This document shows positions 21,448 to 33,084 of a stretch of 64,000 nucleotides of DNA, in pieces (the first letter of the stretch is position 1; each line of letters begins with the position of its first letter). The position numbers and the translations under genes are program-made. The stretch is from Heterocephalus glaber (Eukaryota > Chordata > Mammalia > Rodentia > Bathyergidae), in the NCBI RefSeq assembly GCF_000247695.1, contig NW_004624800.1:11373849-11437848 (forward strand), written 5' to 3'. The notes under the pieces were generated by a model. It had not been told where the DNA came from, searched no databases, and saw only the letters and a program-made list of their open reading frames with translations.

Positions 21448-21792
21448 ACAGTGAGTCTGACAGTGTATACAGATGGAAGATATGACACAGCTCAAGGAAG
21501 GGAGGTCCAAGCTGAGATCTGAAAGATAAGCAGGGAGGGATTTATTGGGCAGACAGGGAGGGAGCAGCACTGTAACTCCTGCAAGCCTGTGAAAGGTGTG
21601 GGCTTGGCCCACTCAAGGATCCCAGTGCAGGCGACCTGGCTGGGCATCTGAGGAGGAAGTGCAAGCAGGGAAGGCGGCACAGGGTGCGGAGAGAATGTGG
21701 AGTGTGAGGAGGAGCTTTGGGTTTATCCTGAGAACAACAGGAGCCGCTGAAGACTTCTAGATACCGAAAAATGGCAGGAAAAGAATAGGAGC

Positions 21793-21885
21793 CTGCGGTG
21801 GGGCTCAGTGGTAGAGCACCTGCTGGACTTGTGCAAGGCCCCCTGGGTTCTATCCCCAGTTTAAGAAAGAAAGAAAAGAGAAGAG
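21793..21885 (+). mobile_element. ID-like tRNA-derived SINE, diverged
   Basis: GGTGGGGCTCAGTGGTAGAG (A box) and CTGGGTTCTATCCCC (B box), with an A/G-rich tail. Confidence 0.75.
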
Positions 21886-23209
21886 GAAAGGAAGGCATTG
21901 AAGAGGGACTATTGAAAATAGTCCCCTGTGGGCAGTGGGCACAATAGCAGGAGGGCACTAGACGGCTGTGGTGCAAGGGGGAGGTGGGTGGAGGTGGCAA
22001 TGGCTGAAAGTAGATAAATTAGAGGACAAGAAATGATGCAAAGAACCTAGCAATGCATTGAATATGGGGAGGAAAGGGAGGAAAAGAGGGAGGGAGGTCA
22101 CTGTGGGCCCAGCCCAGGTTCCAGCTGGTGACTCTGGAATGCGGGGCTTCCCACTGAGAAGGACAACTTTGGGAGCAAGATTGTGCTTTGCTGTGGGCGC
22201 AGCAGGGTGAACCAATGCACAGTGGGCAGTGGAATATCCTCCTCCTCCAGAGAGAGAAGAGAGAATTACACCGTAGTTTCACATCTGTGAGTGACCTAAC
22301 TCCCAGAAGTGACATGAAGCTAGTATTGGCTGAAGAAATCCCTACCAAGTATTGCATGGGAAACTGAGAGGGCTTTGGGTGAAGGATTTGGGCTTTGGAT
22401 TCCAGCATTTGCTGGCCAGGTAGAAGAAGTGGCACGCATCCTTCCGCAGACCCAAGTGTGACTGCCACTGCCCAGGTCTCTGTTCTTCAGCAGGAGGGAA
22501 AACAGGATGTTACTCACAACCTCCCTCCATCACTCTGCCTTATGGCCATCAGCTCATTTCATTAAGTCCCGGAGCACCAACTTGTCAGTCCCCAAAATAA
22601 GAAACTGCCCAACTCCCGAACCTGGTCCAGGAGGGGCTCTGGAGCTCACCAGGCATTCTTTCTCCTCTTGCTCTAGCCTGGGCCTTCCTCCTGGAGGAAA
22701 CACCAAATGGCTGTAAATGTGTTCACCACAAGCTCCTCACCACCGGTCAGGACTATGGAACAAAAATCCCTTCAATCCTCATTGTTCCATCCAGATGGGC
22801 CTCTTAGCTTCCTCCCTTAGATCCTCCCCAGCTTTGAATATCATGTTATCAAACCACCCAGCACTGCAGGGACTTGCGGAGTCATCTGTTGCCCAGGACC
22901 ATACCCTTATTTCTTGAAAGTTGTCGTGTTCTACTTGTCACCCCCTGAAGAATGAGCCTGCTCTGAAGCTTTAGTCATTTCAATGTCTGTGCACCTAGGT
23001 GACTCTTCCCTCCACCTTGCCTCACCATTCCGGACACTCCCTTCATAATTTCACCCTGCGTATCCACTGCCCCATGAACACAATAGAAATGTGAGTGCAA
23101 GCCACACACACAATTCTTAAAAAGCAAAGAAAACCAAATGAGTGACACTCAGTTTAATAATGTACCTTCATCCAATATATGCAAAAAATTATTTAAACAA
23201 ATAACTTTT

Positions 23210-23350
23210 TTTCCTGAATGGGGATTGAACCCAGGGCCTTTGCAGTGAGCTACATTCCCAGCCCTTGCTAAGTCTCCAAATTGCCTACCCTCCTGCCTCA
23301 GCCTTCCACAGTGCTGGGATTACAGGCACACTGTACCGTGCTCAGCTAAC
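23210..23350 (-). mobile_element. B1-ID composite SINE
   Basis: ID-like end GGGGATTGAACCCAGGGCCT followed by a B1 part CTGCCTCAGCCTTCCACAG and GGGATTACAGGCACA, both in minus orientation. Confidence 0.75.
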
Positions 23351-23612
23351 ATGTAACCAATATTTTTTGGATTTTTAGTGAAATATTTTTGGTACTAATG
23401 AATAGGAGATAGGGCACGGCAGTGCTCGCTGGAGAAGTGGCTGGGACCTGGCAATTACATGATCCTAGGACAACGCCAGGACCCTGTATGTAGAACTCTT
23501 GGCCTCCCACAAGAAGTGGAGGGCATAAAGGAGACCAGACACAGGAGGAGCCCGCTGTCGAGAGTCCTCAGAGTAGCTCACCCTGTGTACACTCAGGGTG
23601 CACTTTTATTTT

Positions 23613-23711
23613 ATTTTTTTTATTTATTTTTTAATTTTTGGTACCGGGGATCGAACTCAGGTCCTTGAGCATGCGCAGCAGGCGGCGAAACCACTGAGCT
23701 AAATCCCCGGC
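23613..23711 (-). mobile_element. GGTACC-type ID-like SINE
   Basis: T-rich head, GGTACCGGGGATCGAACTC and ACTGAGCTAAATCCCC. Flanked by 14-bp duplications at 23599-23612 and 23712-23725. Confidence 0.92.
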
Positions 23712-23847
23712 TGCACTTTTATTTTTGCTTTCATCATTTCTTTTGTTCTTCCCTTACCCCTTCACCCCTCACCTTTAAAATAAACTTTTGCCACTGTTTC
23801 TGACTTGTCTCATCCAGTTCTTTGTCCCAGACAAGAAGGACCTGGAG

Positions 23848-23941
23848 GGCCGGGAATTTAGCTCAATGTTTCCGGTGCCTGCCTCGCAAGTGCGAAGGGT
23901 CTCGAGTTCGATCCCTGGTACCAAAAAAAAAAAAAAAAAAA
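23848..23941 (+). mobile_element. GGTACC-type ID-like SINE
   Basis: GGCCGGGAATTTAGCTCAAT to GATCCCTGGTACC and a long pure A tail. Target-site duplications (AAGAAGGACCTGGAG) at 23833-23847 and 23941-23955. Confidence 0.93.
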
Positions 23942-23976
23942 AGAAGGACCTGGAGTACTTCTGTTTGGTGAGCCCA

Positions 23977-24072
23977 TTTTTTTTTTTTTTTCGTTTTTTT
24001 GGTACCGGGGATTGAAATCAGGACCTTGCACTTTCGAGGCAGGCAGCAGAACCACTGAGCTAAATCCCCCAC
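23977..24072 (-). mobile_element. GGTACC-type ID-like SINE
   Basis: Long T run, GGTACCGGGGATTGAAATCA, ACTGAGCTAAATCCCCC. Duplication GGTGAGCC at 23967-23974 and 24076-24083. It is inverted relative to the copy 35 bp to its left. Confidence 0.92.
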
Positions 24073-24619
24073 CTAGGTGAGCCACTTTTAAAGGAACTTC
24101 TCGACACACTGAGTTGTGGGAATCTGGTGTGTACTTTGCAGTGATGGTGCATCTCAGTTCCCACCAGCCCCACTGTGAGCCAGTGACCACCCACTGCTGG
24201 CAGCTACCGCACAGCAGCTCAGCTCCAGTCTTGGCCTACCTCTTCACATTTCACTCTCCAATCAACTCCTATTTTTCCAGTTTCTTTTACTTTTGCTCAA
24301 ACAATCTTGGGCCCACTGAGATCTACAAATTCACCTCCCGCCTCCCCCATCTTGCTTCCATGTCAGTTTAAATTCCTGACAGTCACTAGGGTCACATCTG
24401 TGTGTTTCTGTTCAACTCCCTGATGCCTCTCCCTCACTACAATATTTGCAAAACTCAAGCCTGGACTAAACCCTACTCTACCGGCTCCACGCCTGCTCCC
24501 ACGTAGCTCAGTGGCTGGAGAAAAACAGCCCTCTAAGCAGTCTCATCTCCGAGTTCATGACAGTGAGCTGCAGGTTCGACTGGGGAGCTCTGCTTCCTGA
24601 GACGCATCCTATTCTCATG

Positions 24620-25215
24620 CCCATGCATTTTCCTTCTCCCTTAGAAGACTTTTGCACTTTCTCTTGTCACCTTTTCCTTCTTCATCCTCACGCATAGCTG
24701 ATGCCCTTGCCTCTTGTCACTTGGAGAAAACTGGAAAATTAGGAAAGGGCTTGCCCAAACTAGTCCCTGGCCTCATCTTCTGCTACTCATTCTCCTCCAG
24801 CCACAATGGACTCTTGAAGTACCGCCGATGTGTAAGACATGGTTGCATGTTTGAGCCTTGCACTTGGCATCCTTTGCGCTTAGAAAGCTCTTCCACAAAC
24901 ACGTGTGGATCAGCTCATTACTCCCTTCATATTCCTCCTCAAATGCTACCTTTGCAGTGAGATTCTCCGTGACCACCCTACTTAAAACTATAGTTACTAA
25001 CTCCCTTTATTTCCCTCCTTGCTTTCATTTTTCTTCACTATATTTATCATTTTAAGTATGTTACATTAATTATGTAGTCTTGGGTCTGAACACCAAAAAA
25101 CAAAACATGTATCATTCATTTTGTTTTGTTTGTTTGTGATGCTGCGATCACAGACATGTGGCACCATGTCTGAGATTGCAATAGACCATAAGCACCAAGG
25201 CAACTTGAGTCTTAG
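24620..25215 (+). repeat. L2-like LINE 3' remnant
   Basis: ATTCCTCCTCAAATGCTACC, GACCACCCTACTTAAAACTA, CTTCACTATATTTATCATTT follow the L2 3' order, and AGACCATAAGCACC at about 25184 fits its end. An unidentified segment interrupts it near 25080-25180. Confidence 0.55.
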
Positions 25216-25264
25216 CCCATAATTCAGGTTTTTTATTGCTGACCCCTCTCCACTGTTGCACTAC

Positions 25265-25490
25265 CAGTGGTGGGGAACCTTTGACATGCATGCTGCAGTG
25301 GGCACACAGAGCCCTGTCTGTCAGCGTGCTTGCCAAGCCACCTCAGCAGCCAAGCATCAGATAACAGTTACTTTTTCTAAACTAAATCCTCAGTATTCAG
25401 GTTTTAATTGCAGTGTTGGTACTTTTCAATAAATAACATGGGTTTTGAGTTGCAATTTGGACACGCAGTATCTAAAAGGTTGGCCATCAC
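25265..25490. mobile_element. hAT-like non-autonomous DNA transposon
   Basis: About 226 bp with imperfect terminal inverted repeats: CAGTGGTGGGGAACCTTT on the left and AAAAGGTTGGCCATCAC on the right, which read like hAT ends. No coding capacity. An 8-bp target duplication is not clear. The family is not assigned. Confidence 0.5.
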
Positions 25491-25526
25491 ACTAGACCAT
25501 AAGCCCCAGGAGAGCTTGAGTTTTTC

Positions 25527-25605
25527 CAGTACTGGAGATTGAACCCAGGACTTCACATATACAGTGCTGGGCAAGCACTCTACCACTGAGCTACAGCCCC
25601 AGCAC
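25527..25605 (-). mobile_element. ID-like tRNA-derived SINE, older type
   Basis: GGAGATTGAACCCAGGACTT, CTCTACCACTGAGCTACAGC: complementary A and B boxes. Confidence 0.85.
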
Positions 25606-26642
25606 TGGAATGAATGGAATTATCTAGCACAGACGGTAAAGAAGGATCAGCCAGAGAAGGGAGAAATAACTAGGAAAGAGTATTTGGGAATGAGGGTGTG
25701 TGAAATGTTGCTGATGGGCCAAACAAGGTTAGAGATGAACAAAATCTACCAACGCGGAGAATCTGGGAGGCCACATGTGAGCCATTTCAGTAGAGTGAAG
25801 GTGCTGTACTGGGTATGTTGAGAACTGTATGGAGGTAAATTAGTATCAGCAGCTCTTCCAGGGACTTGGCTGTGAAGGAAACTACAGAGATGCACAGAGG
25901 AAAACCAAGTGGCAAATAATGAAAGCATTGCTCCCATCCCCACCCTGACATAGTTTTCCACCTTCAATAATAAAATTCAACCTCTGCTGTCATTAGTCAC
26001 AAAGATATTTGAAAGGAAATATCTCAGAATGTTCATAGTGTAAGACATAGAGTGATGATCGCTTTTCATCTTTTTGCTTTGTATGGATTTTTTCCTGAAA
26101 TGAATATTGCTTGGGTCACACACCTTAAGCTCCATATTTGGACTCGGTTCTGGATGGGTTCACTGGTAGGCCGGACAATTGCGCCTGACTCACTGAGTGA
26201 ACAGCCCTCAGATGGTCTCCCACCCAGGAGAGTAAAGCCTTGTTCCCATCAGCTTATCACAGTGACAAAACCTTAACCAAACAATGCCCTGAGCACACAC
26301 AAGAGTATCAACCCATTCTTAAACAAAGAATAAAAGAGCAGTTAGCTCTGGAACTCTGAAGCTAAAAAGAACAAAGGTCCTTTTTTTAAATTTTATATTT
26401 TTAATTTTATGGCGGTCAGAACACTTAACAAGATCTGCTCTCTTAAAATGTTCTTTTTAACTCATTTCATCTGCAAGAAGCTGATCAGTCTACATGAACA
26501 AAAAGAGATGAGGACTGGGAATATTTCAAATGTTATAATAAAAATCATAGGAAATAATCTAACAGTAGGGAAGCATCATAGAATAGGGGAAAGAATTTTT
26601 AAAACAATAGGGAAAAGAAGGATAAACTAAGAATTGTAAGAT

Positions 26643-26760
26643 TTGAATTTTGGCTACAGCTCAGCCATTTACTAGCTGTGTGGCTGTACAAACCTGCGAG
26701 TAGGTTTTTCTTGTCTATGAAAAGATAGCAAGGAACTTTATTTAAATAAAGATGTAACAC
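26643..26760 (-). repeat. MIR remnant
   Basis: CAGCCATTTACTAGCTGTGT and TTGTCTATGAAAAG resemble the MIR core in minus orientation. Confidence 0.6.
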
Positions 26761-26936
26761 CCAAGTAATACATAAGTTGATGCCCGGTGTAGCCGCTGCT
26801 CCTTAATTACCAAGAAAATGCTTCCATGTCCTCTCTCTGAATTGAGCAGACTCATTCAAAGGAAGGAAGTGGTAGAGTGAAGCCACTTTTATCCCTTGGG
26901 TATTAAATATATCATTTAGGAAGAGGGTTGGCTGGG

Positions 26937-27048
26937 TTTTTTGAGACAAGATCTTGGTAAAGTGCCCAGGCAGGGCTCAAACTTGTGATCTTCATGCCTC
27001 AGCCTCCCAGAGGGCTGGGATTACAGGCGTGATCCACCAGGCCCGGCA
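26937..27048 (-). mobile_element. B1-like SINE
   Basis: TTTTTTGAGACAAGATCTTG, GCCTCAGCCTCCCAGAG and GGGATTACAGGCGTG. Confidence 0.85.
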
Positions 27049-27980
27049 GCACCTTTTGGGGACCACATAAGTCTGTGAGGGACAAATCATATCCAAAGCA
27101 TAACACATGGGATTTGCAGATCTCTTCTAGGCTTTCCCACAGATCTGCTTTCCAAAAGAAAGACTGGGCAAATCCATTCCCTGTGATCTGCAGCAGCGCC
27201 TCTAGGAGAGTCTCCAGGAGCATTTGTCTGGCCGCCCCCCTCGGCTGAATGGGGACCACAGGACCTGCACAGTGTGGCTCAGTGATGCGGATCTGCTCAC
27301 ACAGAGGCTTTGGCTCATAGAGGTGTGAACCTGGAATGGCACCAATGAGACAGCTTGCAACCCGGGCCCAGGCTGACAAATAAACTTCGTCATCTAACTA
27401 CACATCAGTAAGTACAGCTCTGAGCCCTGATAATTTGCAAAGGTTTCAAACTTCATCCAGCTGTCAAGTAAGCACTCTTTGCTGGACTCAGTGTCCAACA
27501 GCTCACAGATTAAGTACAGTGTTTTGTCCCACCACCAACAGAATCCAGGGAACTTCTGCTACAATCTCGTCATCCTATGTAAATAACTGCCCTGAGAAGT
27601 CATTCCATCTTCCCTTTCCGCTGCAAACTTCCTCTGCTCAAAAAAAGGTTCTGCCCCAGTACGGAGGTCAGGAACCTCATCTATTGATTGTTCTGGGAAT
27701 ACAGCTGAGGGTGGAGGTGGGTAGGGAAGTGAACTCCACAGACCAGCAGGGCAGATTCATCAGCCACTACTTACACCAGGAAAATAGAACTTCTACACTA
27801 CCAACACACCCCTCCAACCAGGACTTAGCTCTACATCGGCCTCATGCATGAGTGGAGCCCCTTCCAGCAAAGGGTCCGCCCCAGACCTCACTCTTGATTG
27901 TCCTATTTTAAAAAAATACTAAACCTGTCTCATTGCTAGTTCTCAGATCTTGTGATTTCCACCTAGACTCCAAGACTGTT

Positions 27981-28068
27981 TTTTTTTTTTTTTTTGGTAC
28001 CAGGGATCGAACTCGGGTCCTTGCACTTGCGCAGCAGGCAGCGAAACCACTGAGTTAAATCCCCGGCC
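27981..28068 (-). mobile_element. GGTACC-type ID-like SINE
   Basis: T run, GGTACCAGGGATCGAACTC, complementary A box. Target duplications of 13 bp at 27968-27980 and 28069-28081 with one mismatch. Confidence 0.93.
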
Positions 28069-28534
28069 CTCCAAGACCGTTTTGACTATGAGTCTCCAGT
28101 ATTAACCTCCCATTTCTGGGCCAGTAGCAAATGCCTTCTGTGAACCACTGAGAGCTACCGCAAAGTCAGCTGAACTTGAGAGCTGGCTGAATAACCTGCC
28201 TGAGGCCCCAGGGTACAGATTCTGGTCCATTCTTGGGTGTTGATAAGTAGAAACAGAGACACTCCTGTCACCAGTACTTTAGGATAGCACCCAAGACCTA
28301 CTGCTACTACCTGTCACTTCCAGAAAAGATAATTGCTTTTCCACATCAAAATTTAGGAACATAGGTAGATGTATGCTTCTTGCTACAGCTAATGGGCCCA
28401 CCTTAGTTAAAGAAAGTCGAAAGTGCAAGAATATGCATCAATTAAAATTTCCTGAAGCAGCTAGCTAATTATTTTAAGAAACTAAGAAACAAACACATGA
28501 CTAAAGCTCTTTCCTACAGCATCTGGGATGGATT

Positions 28535-28690
28535 TTCAATCGGAAGAACTAAGTTTAAGCTCTGACTCCTTTTCTTTCCAGCTGGGTAATCTTGAGAATG
28601 AGAAAGTTAATAGACCTCTAAGCCCCAGATTTCTCAACTGCAATGCTGAGATAATATCTTCCTTTTGGGGTGTTGCAAGAATTGAATAGC
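28535..28690 (-). repeat. MIR remnant
   Basis: CTGGGTAATCTTGAGAATGAG and CCCCAGATTTCTCAACTGC fit MIR in minus orientation. Diverged. Confidence 0.55.
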
Positions 28691-28800
28691 TAGGCTCCAC
28701 AGCACACACTGAATCCTGGCTACTCAGGAGGCTGAGGCAGGATGATGGCAAGTTTGAGGTCAGCCTAGGTAATTTAGCAAGACTCTGTCTCAACACCAAA
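28691..28800 (+). mobile_element. B1-like SINE
   Basis: CTACTCAGGAGGCTGAGGCAG, GTCAGCCTAGGTAA and GACTCTGTCTCAACACC. Confidence 0.8.
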
Positions 28801-28805
28801 TTGAG

Positions 28806-28893
28806 GGCTGGGGATTTAGCTCAGTGGCACCGTGTCTGCCTCACAAGCGCAAGGTCCTGAGATCAATCCCCGGTACCGCAAAAAAAAACCACC
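28806..28893 (+). mobile_element. GGTACC-type ID-like SINE
   Basis: GGGGATTTAGCTCAGTGGCA, GATCAATCCCCGGTACC and an A-rich tail. CCAAATTG occurs on both sides. Confidence 0.88.
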
Positions 28894-28918
28894 CAAAAAA
28901 CCCCAAATTGAAAGGAGG

Positions 28919-29010
28919 AGGTGCTGGTAATGTAGCTCACTAGTACAGTGCTTGCGTAGCATGCACAGGCACACGGCCTTGGGTTCAATCCTCAGCACCA
29001 CCACACACAC
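28919..29010 (+). mobile_element. ID-like SINE, older type, with CA tail
   Basis: GGTAATGTAGCTCACTAGTA and GGGTTCAATCCTCAGCACC followed by CACACA. Confidence 0.8.
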
Positions 29011-29219
29011 ACAAGATATATCACTTTGTCAGCAGCAGAGTGATATTTGTATACTGTCTATTTTTCTGACTTTCCTCTATCTCTCTTATTCTCGCTTAGT
29101 AGTGATCTTGCCTCCTACTTCTGGGAGACAGATGAGAATTCTTTGTCTTTCCAACCCCAAACATGCATCCTTCCAGCACCTGCAAGGGATTAATAAAAAG
29201 AAGGACCAAGAATGTAACA

Positions 29220-29478
29220 GAAGCCAGGGGTGGTGGTATACGACTGTTTTCCCAGCCCTCTGGGAGGTGGGGGCAAGAGGATCACAAGTTCAGCCTGGGA
29301 AAGTTAGCAAAATTTTGTCACACACACGAATTTTAAAAGGGGAGTGGGATGGGGATGAAGCTCAGTGCAAAGATCCTGAGTTCAATCCCCAGTACTATAA
29401 AACAGTCAGGCACGGTGGTGGACGCCTGTAATCCCAGTTCTCAGGAGGCTGAGGCAGGAGAATCACCATAAGCCCAGC
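29220..29478 (+). mobile_element. B1-like SINE, ID fragment, B1-like SINE (cluster)
   Basis: About 29222-29330 B1-like (AGCCAGGGGTGGTGGTATAC), about 29340-29402 an ID-like part (GATGAAGCTCAGTGC, GTTCAATCCCCAGTA), and about 29403-29478 a second, truncated B1-like copy (CAGGCACGGTGGTGGACGCC). Confidence 0.78.
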
Positions 29479-30052
29479 CTCTCTCTCTGCACTTCCTCCC
29501 ATTCTCCACAGCTGCCTTAGGAACAGATCTTCCCCTCTCTAGGACTTTGAGCCTCCCCTTCTCAGATGGATCTTTTCCTAGGCTTTTAATTGTTGTTTAA
29601 TGTCTCCCATTAAAACAAAGAGATAGGTTATTAAAGCTGCTGTGTTTGGGGCTATCTGTTGAATTGAGGTGGACATGAAGAAATTCTGCCTCCTAACTAA
29701 GCGTTAGTATCGTCTCTCCATCCTGCATACTGAGGGGAGGGACCACCAGCTACAAATGGAACACTAAGTGTCTGACTCTGTTGGTGCATTTGTGATTGGT
29801 AACAGGATTAGGCCCCTGAAGAATGAGAGACTGTCCCTTCTACCACATATGTATTTAGAGTTCAGGAGTTTTTAAGCTTGTTTAAGACCCCTAGCCCCTG
29901 TTGGCAATCTGATTTGCCTCTCAGAATAATATTAAATGTGTAAAATAAAGTACATATGATTACAAAAGAAATCAATTCTATTAAAAGTTACTGTAAAACT
30001 GTGATACAGTAGTGTATCTGCTTCATTACAAAAGCATTACATAAGAAATTTA

Positions 30053-30207
30053 AAGGCTGGATGTGGTAGTGCACATCTATAATCCCAGCACCTGGGAGGC
30101 TGAGGCAGGAGGATCTCTTGAGAGTTCGCGGCCATCCTGGGCTTCAATAGTGAGTTCAAGGGCAGCCTGAACTACAAAGCAAAACCTTGACTCAAAAAGT
30201 AAAAATT
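30053..30207 (+). mobile_element. B1-like SINE with internal duplication
   Basis: GGCTGGATGTGGTAGTGCAC, then a doubled GCCATCCTGGGCT/GGCAGCCTGAACT segment and CTTGACTCAAAAAG. Confidence 0.85.
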
Positions 30208-30918
30208 TAGAGGCAGGTTCAATATTTACCATAATTTTAAAGCAGTGATGAACACAAGTGGCATTGTAAAACGTCTGTCTTGTAATATAAGCATATGTGA
30301 TTTTTATTGGTGATAAAAACACAATATCATACCTCTAATACCACTATAGTTTGCTGTCTAGAGTGTATGACTGAAGTAAATGGGGACTTCAGTTACAAGT
30401 TGGTGAATATAAAGATATAATTTCTCCCATCCAAGGTTATGGGTTCCCCGTGTGGATCCTTGGACAAGAATCCCTGTTATTACCAGTGCTGCCACTGAAC
30501 TTGACTGGTTTCTGCTGTCCAAGAGCTACCCACAGGGACCCAGGAGCAGGTCCCAGCAACAACAGAAGATGGGAGGATTTCACTGTGGTCCTGGGTCTCA
30601 GATGGGACAGTTAGAAAGGACCAAGGCCACACTGAGGCATGCTGCAGAAGGCCTGTATTTTTAGATGTCAGAATTAGACTGGTTAATATGATTTCATTGA
30701 GTCAAACTGTAACCTATGCGTGGGGTTGGAACTTATGTTTATAAGCTTTCCTTAGGAAATGCCCTAAGTTAACGGGGATGGAAAGACTGAGAAAAGGTAG
30801 AAGGGATGTGTACGTGTCTTGAATAAAAACTGATAGGCTTTTCTTTATAACATCACAATATAGCACGAAGAATTTTCAATGTAAACAGTTATAAAATTCT
30901 ATCATTCATTAATTTTTG

Positions 30919-31085
30919 CCATACTGGGGATGGAAAACAGGACCACTGAGCTATATCTCCATCCCCTTTTTTCTTTATTATTGTTGAGATAGGATCTGTC
31001 TAACTTGCCCAGGCTGGCCTTCTTTTGCTTCCGCACCCCTCAAATGTCTAGGATTAAAGGAATGTGTCACCATACCCCTCTGAGT
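30919..31085 (-). mobile_element. B1-ID composite SINE, diverged
   Basis: ID-like part (ACTGGGGATGGAAAACAGGA, CACTGAGCTATATCTCC) followed by B1 (GAGATAGGATCTGTCTAAC to GGATTAAAGGAATGTG). Confidence 0.7.
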
Positions 31086-31766
31086 TATAAAATTTTATTA
31101 ATGGCCGTATATTATTCTATTATAAACATATTCTATAATTCATTTATTTCTCAGATCTGATATAATCAGTGCTGATGCATGCTGTAGGTTAAATCTTTGT
31201 CCACATTGTTTTTATTTCCTTAGAATACTTCCATACATGGAATGATTGTACCACAATTTAGCAACAACCACAAGAACAATGCATATGTTAAGGACTTTGT
31301 TTATCAGTACTGTCAAATTGTCCTACAGAAATATTGTCCCGGTTCCTATCAGAACTCTGGTGGCTTGAAGGTGGCAAGGAGACTGGGAGAATGTCCCTAA
31401 ATGGTGAGAAGTAACAGCATCCTGCAGGAGGGAACAGGACTGAGCCCATGATATCCTACTTTTCTACTACCAGGCTAGACTGTCGGCTGGGACAGGGTCT
31501 GCAAGACTTGGGGTCCCTCATGTTAACTTGATGTAAACCATTTGGAGGGACTCAGCCTTATGCAGCTGTGCTAAGAGGACCAAAAGAAAAGGCCGGTGTC
31601 TGTGTTTGGACCATGCTATGGGGTGTGCAGTAACATAAATACATATGACTCAGGGGGTACTATCTGGCCAGAGCAGCTTATGTGGAAAAGCATGAGCAGT
31701 GACAGCTATTTGGTTTACAACCTCCATACCCAGCCATTCTTCCATCAATATTTTCTTTGTTCATGT

Positions 31767-32090
31767 ATAATAGATAATGTGAAATAGGAAGAAAAGGTCC
31801 AAAGGGGAAGGAGAAGTGGGAGGGGTAAGGGAAAGGAAAGAAGGGAAAGGAATAACTATGAGAAAAGGAAAAAATGGAAAAAAAGTCTTTACAAATAGGG
31901 TGGGGTGGAGGGGTTGAAGGGAGGGCAGGGGAATGGGGAAAAAATTAGAACCAAGATATACCATGTAAAGGTACAAATTCCCAATAATGAATGTCAGCAT
32001 ACTGTGCACTTGATCTTAGCCAAAAGGCTGACAAGCAATGTCAGCATATTGTATACCTAAAATGTACCAATAAAATTAATGAATGAAAAA
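31767..32090 (+). mobile_element. 5'-truncated L1 (3' UTR only) with target-site duplication
   Basis: A polypurine, G-rich tract (31781-31955), as in the L1 3' UTR, then an AATAAA (32069-32074) and a short A tail. It is flanked by 20-bp direct repeats at 31747-31766 and 32091-32110 that differ at one base. No coding sequence is left. Confidence 0.8.
32006..32039 (-). pseudogene. U2 snRNA pseudogene fragment (5' part only)
   Basis: The minus strand matches roughly the first 33 bases of U2 snRNA, including the conserved GGCCTTTTGGCTAAGATCAA region with few changes. It is cut off after that and lacks the branch-site-pairing, Sm and stem-loop regions, so it cannot be functional. Flanking 16-bp direct repeats lie at 31990-32005 and 32037-32052 with one mismatch; the second slightly overlaps the U2 end. 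Confidence 0.88.
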
Positions 32091-32512
32091 AATATTTTCT
32101 TTGTTCAAGTGATAAGGTCTGGGGAAGTTGTGTAGTAGTGAAGACTGTTCTCCTCCTACTACTCCTCTCCCTCTTCCTCCTCCTCTTTCTAACCATCCCT
32201 GTTTTCTTTCCTTTGCAGCTAGACAGTACACTCCAGGAGGATAGAAATCATTTGATATTTCTTTTGTACAACCAACATCAGTAGATATGGGGAAAAGAAA
32301 AGAGCTTTCTAATTCTCTCTGCTGTCACAAACTATACTGGATTGTTATAATCTAAGCAGGCCTATAGTGATGATTCTCTGTTCTCCCTCATGGTTTTATA
32401 GATGGAAACTGAGTTTATTTTTTCATGCAAATAGACTAAAGATCTGTTCTCTCTCTATAGTCCTACTTCCCAGATTAGATTATTAGTAATTAGATCATTA
32501 GTATCTGCTATG

Positions 32513-32862
32513 GTTTGAAAGTTTCCCCAAAAATCCATGTGTCAGAAACAATCGCCAAATGAATGGTATTTGGAGGTATTTGGAGGTGGGGTATTTGGGG
32601 ATAGGTAATTAAGATTAGATCATAAGGGGGATGTCCCCATTATGGCATTAGTAACCTTATAAGAGGGAGAGCCTAGAGCTAGCAAGTTTATTCTGTCTCA
32701 TCGTACAATGCCCTTCCCATCTTACGGTGCAGCAAGAAGGAAAACTCTCACCAGACTCTGAGCAGACGCTGGCCCGGGCTCTTCGAGTCCCTAGCCCTCC
32801 TAAGCCAAACAAACTTCTACATTTAAAAATTCCGTGGTCTAATATATTTTGTTATATCATCA
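32513..32862 (+). mobile_element. MaLR LTR, MLT1-like solo LTR
   Basis: Non-coding endogenous retroviral LTR: starts TGCTATGGTTTGAAAG, passes TTAAGATTAGATCATAAGGG, ACCTTATAAGAGGGAGAG and CTCTCACCAGACTCTG, and ends near TATTTTGTTATATCATCAG, in the order of ERVL-MaLR LTRs. No internal genes are present. Confidence 0.72.
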
Positions 32863-33084
32863 GAAAATAAGCAAAGTACTTCTCCCTTATCTTTACTGGG
32901 ATTCTGTAGACTGTAGTTCCCCATTCATAATCCTAATGTTACAAAGTTGCATCCAAAAGACTTGCCCTTTCCCTTATAAATTTACACCAGGGGCCCCTGG
33001 CCCACTATCCTCTCCCTGTCCAACTCCAGAGGGACATAAAATCTACAAGGAGCAAACAGACCCTGGATTAGCTTTTGCTGCAAG

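Noticed and set aside
32006..32039. Functional U2 snRNA gene
   Set aside because: Only the 5' end is present; no promoter elements, Sm site or 3' stem-loops.
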